This document shows, piece after piece, positions 1-7,722 of a stretch of 22,761 nt of DNA. Origin of the DNA: a virus; IMG/VR virus record IMGVR_UViG_3300025401_000105, positions 1-22,761 of that record; one strand, given 5' to 3'. The number at the start of each line of letters is the position of its first letter. Position 1 is the stretch's first letter. The notes under the pieces were generated by a model. That model saw nothing but the letters and a program-made list of their open reading frames with translations, made no database searches and was not told where the DNA came from. Position numbers and translations under genes: made by a program.

Positions 1-2067
1 TCTCCAAAAGCAAACTTGGAGCTTGATCCAACACAGACTCAAGATCTGTTAAAAAGCATGCAGCAGATGATTGAGCAGCGTGAAAGCCCGCTCAGTCAAC
101 TAATGAGCGGTTTAAAAGACGCTAGAGCTGCAGCTGTACCTAATCTTGAAGGCGAAGCAACGCGTGCAATGAATACTCGAGATGTAGAAAAACGAGCAGA
201 GCAAGAAAGCACTTTTAAAATGAAGCAGGAAATGACTGCTTATCAAGCTGCTTTGGCCCAACAAGAACTCCAACGTGAAATGCTTAAACAGCAACTTGGT
301 ATGGGCTCAACACCTAGCGCTGGTGGCGCAGGTCCTGCAGCTGGCGGTGCTGGTGGACAAGGTGGTTTGCCAAAACAAATTCTTGACGCTGTTGCTTTAG
401 AACCAACGCTTGCTGGTAAAACAGCAATCATTCAAAAATACCGAACTGAAGCTGCATTAGAGGAAACTAAAGCCAACCTCAATCCCGCTTTAGATACACC
501 ACAAGATTATATGATCCCCGGTGTTGGTCCAACAAGACTAACTCCTCGTCAACTGCGCTCACTACCTGCCGAAGTTCAAAAACGAATTGAGCAGGCAACT
601 ATTCAGCAGTTTGGTAATTTACCAACTGGTGGCACAACAGCTCCTGCAACTGGTGGTGCACAAACAGCTGGTACAACTGCTGCCGCACCTGCTGCTAAAA
701 CTAATGCTCCACTGAGCGTACGTAATAATAACCCCGGTAATTTGATTGATCCTAAAACTGGTGAGTTCCGTAAATTTGCTACGCCAGAAGAAGGTCAAGC
801 TGCTTTAGAAGCTGATTTGAATTTAAAAATTAGTGGCAACAGTCCAGCGTACAAAGCGCGTTTTGGTGATACACCCATTACCCCAGCCACCTTGGCTGAA
901 ACTTGGTCGCCCGCTAAAGCTGCTGGCAACTCTGCTGCGTCAACAACTAATTATGGTAAATTTATTGCTAACGCTTTGGGTATTTTACCAAATGAGCCAA
1001 TTCCTAATACTCCAGAAGCTAAAGCTAAAGTTGCTCAAGCAATTGCGCAATTTGAACGTGGTGCATACCAAACGCCTGTTGCTTCAACTGCACCTCAAGT
1101 TGCTGTACAAAAGAGTTTGGCCCCTAATGAGCAAATTGTTAGTCAGCCAGCTGCTACAACTACTGCCGCTGCGCCTACTACTTCAGCTGCCGCTACAACT
1201 ACCGCCGCTGCACCTGCTGCTCAAGCACCTGCGACTACCACAGCACCTGCTACGGTTCCTGCCGCAATATTCCCGCCAAAACCAGATCCAACTAAATACG
1301 GTTCTAATTTAGAACAATACAAAGCAGATGTGGCAGCATGGCAAACTCAAGTAAATGAAATTTCTAAAGGTCTTGGAACCCAAGCAACTGAAAAGGCTAA
1401 GGCAGAAGAAGCTAGACGCAACGAATATGAGGCTGACTTAAAAGCAAGTCAAGAATCATACGATGAATTAAATCGTTTAAAAACTAATACCAAAGGCAAA
1501 AGCAAGATATTTAACTTGTCTGGTCAAGGAATTGTTGGTCCGATTGCATCAGCATTTATTTCTGAAAAAGTTGATCCAAACGATAAGGGCGCCACAGTTA
1601 CTAAAAACGACACTTTGTCTAGATTTGTTTTGAATGACCAAGAACAAACTGATTACAAAAATGCGAAACAAGGTGCGGCAGAAGCACAAGCTAACTGGGC
1701 ACGTAATTTGATTAAAGGCGCTGGTGGCCGTTTAACCAACGCAGATATTTCGCTCGGTGGTATTGCTAAAGGTGTTGGTCCAGATCAAACTTATTCTTCC
1801 CACATGCTCAATTTAGCTAAACAAATGGAAGCCGCTAGAACGGTTTTCTATCGTGCGCAAGCCTACAATGAGTGGAAACAAACACATCCCGGTGAATCGG
1901 TGACTACTTTTGAAAATTCAAAAGCGTTTGAAGAAGCGAAATCAAAAGCACGCAGAGATGTTGGACATGAATTTGCAGATATTCCAGAAGCAAACTACGT
2001 CCACAAAGATAAAAACGGCAGATTGTATGTTATTAAACCTAATGGAAAAGGCGAGTACATAGAATGA
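1..2067 (+). CDS. Virion-associated peptidoglycan hydrolase-like structural protein (5' partial)
   Basis: The frame is open to the first base of the window, and the first possible start (TTG at 16) has no ribosome-binding site, so the gene almost certainly begins upstream. About 685 residues are visible. The N-terminal ~230 residues are helical and Q/A-rich. Around residues 233-350 lies a domain with RNNNPGN followed by a conserved F-x-x-x-E-G pattern, as in phage virion lysozyme/transglycosylase modules that cut the cell wall during DNA entry. Residues ~375-420 are a nearly pure Ala/Thr/Pro linker. The C-terminal third is charged and predicted coiled coil. The stop overlaps the next start (ATGA), so the two proteins are probably made together. 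A role as an internal or ejection protein is inferred from domain and length; the exact family is not certain. Confidence 0.75.
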   Translation, partial: SPKANLELDPTQTQDLLKSMQQMIEQRESPLSQLMSGLKDARAAAVPNLEGEATRAMNTRDVEKRAEQESTFKMKQEMTAYQAALAQQELQREMLKQQLGMGSTPSAGGAGPAAGGAGGQGGLPKQILDAVALEPTLAGKTAIIQKYRTEAALEETKANLNPALDTPQDYMIPGVGPTRLTPRQLRSLPAEVQKRIEQATIQQFGNLPTGGTTAPATGGAQTAGTTAAAPAAKTNAPLSVRNNNPGNLIDPKTGEFRKFATPEEGQAALEADLNLKISGNSPAYKARFGDTPITPATLAETWSPAKAAGNSAASTTNYGKFIANALGILPNEPIPNTPEAKAKVAQAIAQFERGAYQTPVASTAPQVAVQKSLAPNEQIVSQPAATTTAAAPTTSAAATTTAAAPAAQAPATTTAPATVPAAIFPPKPDPTKYGSNLEQYKADVAAWQTQVNEISKGLGTQATEKAKAEEARRNEYEADLKASQESYDELNRLKTNTKGKSKIFNLSGQGIVGPIASAFISEKVDPNDKGATVTKNDTLSRFVLNDQEQTDYKNAKQGAAEAQANWARNLIKGAGGRLTNADISLGGIAKGVGPDQTYSSHMLNLAKQMEAARTVFYRAQAYNEWKQTHPGESVTTFENSKAFEEAKSKARRDVGHEFADIPEANYVHKDKNGRLYVIKPNGKGEYIE

Positions 2068-5000
2068 GCGATACCATTGGAACTGAAGTTCCAGATGATT
2101 TAACTACTCATGCTCCTGTTGCAGTAGAGTTGGCAAAACCTCCCGTTGAAGGAGACTTGTCAGGTCAAGAAGTTCCCGCGGAATCTGAAACAGAAAATAA
2201 ATATGTTAAACCCGAAAGTGCATTTACAACTAATCAAGCTGGATTAGCTTTTGCTGCGCCTGCTGCTAGTTCGACTGTTGCTGCCCAAAAAGCCAAAATG
2301 GCTTATGACTTTTTAGACAAAAAATTTGCCACTCACCCCGGCATTCAAAATTATATCAACAGTCAAATTGGTTCTGATTTTAATTTACCAGCAAAAGAAT
2401 TATCTAAATTAACTGGCATGCCAGTTGAAACTCAAAGCCAAGCACAACAAGCTATTGCAAAAATTTCTGGTCAACCCGGTATTGATTTGTCGGGTTACAA
2501 AAAAGGTCCTAAATATTATTTTAAAAAACACGGTGAGTTACCATTGCATTTGGGCGTTGCTGGTTACGATGTTGGTCGTGGATTACATGATGATTTTACT
2601 GTAGGTAGCGCAGCAGATTTAGCCGCTGGCACAGCTGCAGCAGCTGCTCCTTTTTTACCTAAAAAAGTTGGCCCCATTCCCGTTCGCGCAATTGCAACCG
2701 GCTTGGGCGCAATACCAGCTGTTAGAGGTGCTGCTGAATCAGCATATAATTATTTTGATGGTAAAGCGGAAGGCGGGTTAGTTCAATCTTTTGCTGGTGG
2801 CGGTGCTGCTAAATTAGCTGCTCCATTAATGATGGGCGCTTTAAGCATTCCAGAAATTGCGGAAGCAGCACAACATTTTAAAAAAGGTAATGTTGGTGAA
2901 GGTATGGCTACTGCAGCAGATGTAGCTAGTAACTTTCTACCACCACCACTAATGGCGCTTTACATGGGTTTGTCACCCAGTGAATTGGGAAGCAATGACG
3001 TACTTACCCAGCCAAAAGAAATGTATCAAGAAGGCGATACTAATGTTTTAAAAGGTTCTCGATTGCCTCGTTACGCCCCCGGAGGTGGTGTAATAAAAAA
3101 GTTCGCTGAGGCTTTCGAGCCAATTATAAAATCAGGCGCTCAGTTAAAGCGTGAAGCTGAATATGCACATGATGTCATACCAACTCACACTTTTTCAGAC
3201 CCAAGCAAATTAAGTATTCAAGATTTACAAGGCGGTGTTTTGGTTGGTGTACCGGGCGATAGAACGCTCGCAGGGCATTCATTGATGTCTGTAAATGGTG
3301 TACCATTAAGCGCGCCGGTTGAATTGCATGGCGGCCCACGTTATGGTCAGCGTAAATCTGATTTAGGTGAAGACGCATTCTGGGCTTCACAATATGGCGC
3401 AGCATCCACTTTACAAAATAAAGCTGCAAGAGCTGCAGAAGCTGCTAAAGGTAATCCTGTATTTGGTATGTACGCTGCAATGGCGCCTGATGCCTCTAAT
3501 TATGCGCTACATCATACAGAAGCCTTGCTAAACCAATTGGACGCACTGAGCCCAAACAAAGCCAAACTGCGCGCATTTGATAGCATGATTCGTGACAAAT
3601 ACCCCGAGTTTTTGGGCATGGGTCATCCTGAAGTAATGGATCAATTTGCTACTAATTCTGATTTGCGTAAACACGTTGCTGAACGTTTAAATAAATCCAC
3701 GGTTGCTAACAAATATGGTTTACCAAGTGGCGAAGCTACTATTCATGCAATCACCGAGCCAGCGCTTAGAAACGTTAAGACTGGCACCACTGGATATTCT
3801 GTTGGCGAGCTTAGCCCTTTTGCAGAATTAAAACCTGAGCTTGAGCATCCAACATACGATACTCAGATCCCCGGTAAGTTTAAAGGCCAGATGATTGCTC
3901 AGCTGCCATGGGAATATTACTTCCCAGACGTAGCTAAAAAGATTGCCCAAAACCCTGCACAAGCACCACATGCTTGGGGCACATTTAAAATGGGTGATTT
4001 TAACCAGCCTGTAACTCAAGAGTTAGTAGATAAAATTGCTCCGATTGAGGAGATGGTTAAATCGGCAAAAGAAGATTTTGGTAAAGCCGCTGGCGGTTCA
4101 GTGCAACATTTTGAAACCGGTGGCCTTGCTGTAGCAAAAGCTGCATTAAAGATGGCTGAGCCGTTGGTTAACCGTTTAGAGATGGGATACAAAGACGTTA
4201 CAAAACGTATTCCTGAATTGCAAGAATCTGCTAAACGCATATTAGAAGGTAATGGTTCACGTGAGGAACATGAAGCATTGGTTAACTTGCATAAGCCTGT
4301 AACACCATATTCATTTGTTCCGGCTCCTGCCGGTGTTGATGAAGCCCGTGACGCTGTTGGTAAAAAAATTGTTAAGAACGGCGTTGATTTGTGGCAACAT
4401 ACAATTCCGGAAGGACACCCTGTTGGTTTGCGTTTAGATATTCCGGCGTATACAAACAAGGGTGTTTGGGTTAATTCAATTCACAATGAAGGTGAAAAAG
4501 GATTAATACCAAACACTAGCTACTCTAATGTATCTTCTGTTAAAAATGCAATGTTTGGTATGCCTCAAGACGAGATGTTAGGAATTGCCGCAGGAGCAAA
4601 CAAATCTCCTAGAGCAAAAATAACTGGAAACTGGAACCCTGTAGATCAAGAGCAAGCCGTAACAAGCGCACAAGAATATTTAAGCCATCCTGACTGGCGC
4701 CAAGTCGGCATGGATCCAGAGCGTCACGGATACTTCTATGACCGTGAGACAATGGAGCCAATTACACACGCTGAAGAAGCGCTGCAAATTGGTCCATTGG
4801 TATTGGCTAAGAAGCCAGTCTACGGTAACAAAGAAGACTTTAAATATGCCGCTGGTGGGGAAGTATTAAAAGGTGGATTGGCTTTAGCAAAAAAGGTATT
4901 GCCTCTCGCTGAGCGGGAGGCTAACAAGGCTAAGTTTTTAGAATCAAGTGCTATTAAAAACCGTTTGTACCACGGCACAACCGACGATTTTTCTGCATTT

Positions 5001-5516
5001 GATCCAACAACTGCAACTAAAAAAACTGGTAATGTGACATCACATTTTGGACCATTTTTATCAGATAGCCCAGAAGAAGCAAGTCGTTATGCTCAGCAAT
5101 GGGGCACAAAAGGTGGCAATGTAATGCCAGTTTACGCGCAATTACAAAACCCATATATTATGCCATACAAAGAAATGGATAAATATGCTATGGGTGCTTG
5201 GAATCGTAGAATGGCGGAACCCGGTTATGATCCTAATTCAGTAGTAAGAGTTGGGGATATGGACGCACAAAGAAAAGCTGCTGAAGCGTATGAAAAACAT
5301 ACTGCAGCAGCGATACAAGATGTGTTAAATCGTAAACAAGAATTAATTGATTTAGGTCACGATGGTATAATTGCTAATATTGGTGGTAAACAAGAAATAA
5401 TTCCATTTGATCCAAAGAAAATAAAATCCGCTATTGGCAATGAGGGGACTTACGATATTACAAATCCCGACATTACCAAAAAGCGTGGCGGCAAGATTAA
5501 AAAGAAAAAGAAGTAG
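2064..5516 (+). CDS. Large polyvalent virion protein with C-terminal ADP-ribosyltransferase domain
   Basis: 1150 residues, coupled to the preceding gene by ATGA. It is a chain of globular segments separated by repeated glycine punctuation: EGGLVQSFAGGG (~235), APGGGVIKKF (~338), AAGGSVQHFETGG (~675), AAGGEVLKGG (~929), and RGGKIK just before a poly-Lys tail. The last segment matches the ADP-ribosyltransferase fold: YHGT at ~969-972, an F-x-F-D step, a G-x-F-L-S-D-x-x-x-x-A-x-x-Y-A block, and a terminal EIIPFDPKKIKSA with candidate catalytic Glu ~1111. The segment before it, ending in QIGPLVLAKK, resembles the 'large polyvalent protein-associated domains' described for phages and conjugative elements. 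Such proteins are thought to be packaged and injected to modify host targets. Substrate and timing are unknown. The ART assignment is fairly firm; the LPD labels are by resemblance only. Confidence 0.75.
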   Translation: MSDTIGTEVPDDLTTHAPVAVELAKPPVEGDLSGQEVPAESETENKYVKPESAFTTNQAGLAFAAPAASSTVAAQKAKMAYDFLDKKFATHPGIQNYINSQIGSDFNLPAKELSKLTGMPVETQSQAQQAIAKISGQPGIDLSGYKKGPKYYFKKHGELPLHLGVAGYDVGRGLHDDFTVGSAADLAAGTAAAAAPFLPKKVGPIPVRAIATGLGAIPAVRGAAESAYNYFDGKAEGGLVQSFAGGGAAKLAAPLMMGALSIPEIAEAAQHFKKGNVGEGMATAADVASNFLPPPLMALYMGLSPSELGSNDVLTQPKEMYQEGDTNVLKGSRLPRYAPGGGVIKKFAEAFEPIIKSGAQLKREAEYAHDVIPTHTFSDPSKLSIQDLQGGVLVGVPGDRTLAGHSLMSVNGVPLSAPVELHGGPRYGQRKSDLGEDAFWASQYGAASTLQNKAARAAEAAKGNPVFGMYAAMAPDASNYALHHTEALLNQLDALSPNKAKLRAFDSMIRDKYPEFLGMGHPEVMDQFATNSDLRKHVAERLNKSTVANKYGLPSGEATIHAITEPALRNVKTGTTGYSVGELSPFAELKPELEHPTYDTQIPGKFKGQMIAQLPWEYYFPDVAKKIAQNPAQAPHAWGTFKMGDFNQPVTQELVDKIAPIEEMVKSAKEDFGKAAGGSVQHFETGGLAVAKAALKMAEPLVNRLEMGYKDVTKRIPELQESAKRILEGNGSREEHEALVNLHKPVTPYSFVPAPAGVDEARDAVGKKIVKNGVDLWQHTIPEGHPVGLRLDIPAYTNKGVWVNSIHNEGEKGLIPNTSYSNVSSVKNAMFGMPQDEMLGIAAGANKSPRAKITGNWNPVDQEQAVTSAQEYLSHPDWRQVGMDPERHGYFYDRETMEPITHAEEALQIGPLVLAKKPVYGNKEDFKYAAGGEVLKGGLALAKKVLPLAEREANKAKFLESSAIKNRLYHGTTDDFSAFDPTTATKKTGNVTSHFGPFLSDSPEEASRYAQQWGTKGGNVMPVYAQLQNPYIMPYKEMDKYAMGAWNRRMAEPGYDPNSVVRVGDMDAQRKAAEAYEKHTAAAIQDVLNRKQELIDLGHDGIIANIGGKQEIIPFDPKKIKSAIGNEGTYDITNPDITKKRGGKIKKKKK

Positions 5517-7451
5517 TTACTTACGGTAACGCTTGCCGTGCCAACCCTCCGCAGCAAGAGGAAAGTCGGGAGCCCATGTTGGTGGTGTAGTCATAATACG
5601 GATTACATCAGCCAATGCGGACTCCGCGCTTTGTTCTTCAACTAGGAGTAGCACCTCATCATGGATACTATTGATCACCGAGTAACCGGCTTTCTCAAGG
5701 TTAATCATAGCCACGGCAAGACAATCTCTAGCGGTACCCTGTACCGCGGACTGAAAAATACTACTACCAATCAAAGCGTTTCGACCCCACTGCCGAGTGT
5801 AAGTGTTTTGACTGTGGACGACAACACCCATTTTCTTACTACCCCACGGAGTGGTGAGCAGGTCGAGCTCTGGCCTTTGCCAGCAGATAAGTCTGCCTGA
5901 TGGTAAGCGCATCCATAGCGCCTTGCCATCACACTTCATCACAATCTTGCTACCTGCCGCAAAAGGATTGCCGGGGTTCTTAACCGCATCAATCGCGGCT
6001 TTCTCGCAAGCAGCCCATAGATCTTTTACCTTGGCATACGACATACGGTAATTGTCTACAGCATTCTTAGCCTGATTTTCTGTCAGGTTTACTCCCATTC
6101 CTTCAGCGTATTTGACAAGTCCCTTAGCCCCTTGTCCGAACATTGCTCCAAGAACTGCCGACTTGGAAACCTGCCGTTGGTCTTTCGTAACCTCATCATA
6201 AGGTACGTTATATAAAGACTGCGACGCAAAGACTTTATACTCATCTAATCCCTTTCTGAATAGTTCTACTTTGTCCGTTTGGCCTGCCAGATAGACGCCA
6301 ACTCGGTTTTCAATTGAGCTAAAATCCACGTCAACGAAGGTTTTGCCACTTGGAGCTCGTATGGCGGAGCGGACGAGCGAGCTGAGCTCTTGCATCGTAC
6401 CCACTCCTTGATTAAAGACACTTGGTATTGCTCGTTCAATCTCTGCATCTTCAAGTGTGGGACGCGCAATATTCTGTAAATTGAGACCACCACGGCTCGC
6501 CCAGCGGCCAGTACTAGCGCCATGATATACCAGTGTATTCCTAATCTTTCCTTCACGTTGTATCTCCAACATCTTAGCGTACTTAGCCACGCTAGTTTGG
6601 CTTCCTTCTTGGCGTAATTCTAACGCACGTCTCACATCATCAAATAAGTCAGTGGACACTAACTTAGCTGAAACGGTCTTCTCGGTCAGGTCGGGGAGCT
6701 CGGCTCCTCGGGTGTTTAGCCACAGAAGCAATTTAGCGCGCTCTGAGGGCTTGCAACCTGTCAGTTGAAGGGTCTCCTCATCGATTGCTTTTTGAGCGCT
6801 CTGAACGGCTTTTACAGCGTTTTGGAGCTCATTTGGATCCACTGGGACACCACGCAAGTTAATCCGTTGCGTAAGCTCCCAGACACGCTGTTCGTCAGCA
6901 GTGAGGGGACGTAGTAGTTTGACAATCGCCATCTCTGTTCTAACGTCTTGGGCACAGTAGTCAAATAGCTGTTTGAGTAGTTCTGGGTCATTTTCAAATT
7001 CTCCCTTCCTATTGGGTTTACATAACTTCTGAATTAAACGGGCGCCGATGGCGTCTTTTTTATGGGCGGCATTCATAAAGGTGCCAGCCTCATCAAGAGA
7101 CTGCGGTACGTTATTGGCCGCGGCTATGGCCATGGAGTCAATGCACTGCTCGAGCTTTAGTGGTGGCCAGCCGTACTTAGGCACACAGACGCAGTTCCAA
7201 ATGGCGTACTCGAACATGGCGTTCCATGCTTGGATTTTGCCACCGTTGCGGACGTGCTCCATTAGATCGTATGATGCTGGGTAGGATGTGTGTAGTTGTT
7301 TTTTCTGTACATCTTCAACAACTACATTGTCAGGTTGGGTGCCGAACGCAATACACAACACTTCTGTTGTGGGGTCGTTGGCGTAGATGTCTAAGCCTAC
7401 ATCGGGTAGGTTGGCTTTACTGCGGGTCTCAAAGTCGATTGAGTAAATCAT
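5517..7451 (-). CDS. polA: Family A DNA polymerase with 3'-5' exonuclease domain
   Basis: Replicative polymerase, 644 residues from the ATG at 7451, which has AGGAG five bases upstream; an upstream in-frame start at 7484 overlaps terminator sequence and lacks a site. Exonuclease residues: D6 and E8 in IDFET, N77, and Y165/D169 in YCAQD. Polymerase motif A is DVDFSSIENR with D376 and E381. Motif B is R426-x3-K430-x3-L434-x3-F438-G. Motif C is H597-D598-E599. There is no 5' nuclease domain, as usual for phage enzymes. Aligned to E. coli Pol I R754/K758/F762/Y766, the 762 position is Leu and the 766 position is Phe. The stop codon abuts the stop of the convergent gene. It lies alone behind the terminator at 7487-7512, so it must have its own promoter or depend on read-through. 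Confidence 0.95.
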   Translation of the reverse strand: MIYSIDFETRSKANLPDVGLDIYANDPTTEVLCIAFGTQPDNVVVEDVQKKQLHTSYPASYDLMEHVRNGGKIQAWNAMFEYAIWNCVCVPKYGWPPLKLEQCIDSMAIAAANNVPQSLDEAGTFMNAAHKKDAIGARLIQKLCKPNRKGEFENDPELLKQLFDYCAQDVRTEMAIVKLLRPLTADEQRVWELTQRINLRGVPVDPNELQNAVKAVQSAQKAIDEETLQLTGCKPSERAKLLLWLNTRGAELPDLTEKTVSAKLVSTDLFDDVRRALELRQEGSQTSVAKYAKMLEIQREGKIRNTLVYHGASTGRWASRGGLNLQNIARPTLEDAEIERAIPSVFNQGVGTMQELSSLVRSAIRAPSGKTFVDVDFSSIENRVGVYLAGQTDKVELFRKGLDEYKVFASQSLYNVPYDEVTKDQRQVSKSAVLGAMFGQGAKGLVKYAEGMGVNLTENQAKNAVDNYRMSYAKVKDLWAACEKAAIDAVKNPGNPFAAGSKIVMKCDGKALWMRLPSGRLICWQRPELDLLTTPWGSKKMGVVVHSQNTYTRQWGRNALIGSSIFQSAVQGTARDCLAVAMINLEKAGYSVINSIHDEVLLLVEEQSAESALADVIRIMTTPPTWAPDFPLAAEGWHGKRYRK

Positions 7452-7486
7452 AAGTGCTCCTAAGGCAAGCAGACGCATCTGCAATT

Positions 7487-7512
7487 AAAAAAGGGGTGAC
7501 CGAAGCCACCCC
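7487..7512 (-). terminator. Rho-independent terminator with UUCG tetraloop, after the DUF1289 gene
   Basis: On the minus strand GGGGTGGC-TTCG-GTCACCCC forms an 8-bp stem with one G-U pair closed by a C(UUCG)G tetraloop, followed by six T (7492 to 7487). It stands between the end of the DUF1289 gene and the polymerase start, so it should end the reductase transcript. Confidence 0.9.
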
Positions 7513-7527
7513 AAATACTACCACCAA

Positions 7528-7719
7528 TTATTTAAAAAGTCTATCAACTATCTGTTGCTTCTCGCTAGGAGATAGTCCTATCCATTTTGCAATCTCGTCT
7601 TTGGTTCTTTGACACCCACGACAGACATCCATGAAGTCGAGGGTGCAGATTCCTGTGCAGGGGCTCGCCACATCCACGCAAAATTCCAATTCAGAAGATT
7701 GAGTGGAGGGCATGCCCAT
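7528..7719 (-). CDS. DUF1289 small cysteine-rich protein
   Basis: 63 residues with the DUF1289 signature: SPCTGICTLD, then C-R-G-C-Q-R-T, an E-I-x-x-W step and S-P-S-E-K. The cysteines at 21, 25, 33 and 36 (C-x3-C-x7-C-x2-C) suggest a metal site, but no biochemical function of the family is known to me. The ATG at 7719 has GAGA upstream; a second ATG two codons in (7713) is possible. It starts four bases after the reductase stop and is followed by a strong terminator, so it is probably co-expressed with the reductase. A helper role in nucleotide reduction or metal handling is only a guess from that pairing. Confidence 0.85.
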   Translation of the reverse strand: MGMPSTQSSELEFCVDVASPCTGICTLDFMDVCRGCQRTKDEIAKWIGLSPSEKQQIVDRLFK

Positions 7720-7722
7720 AAG

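Noticed and set aside
833-1312. Rightward 159-codon open frame rich in Leu and Gln
   Set aside because: It is the shifted-frame shadow of the Ala/Thr/Pro-rich linker in the virion protein; no start site and no domain.
7468-7481. Inverted repeat GCAGA-TGCG-TCTGC just before the polymerase start, as a possible operator or promoter
   Set aside because: A single short palindrome with no second copy and no promoter elements at standard spacing.
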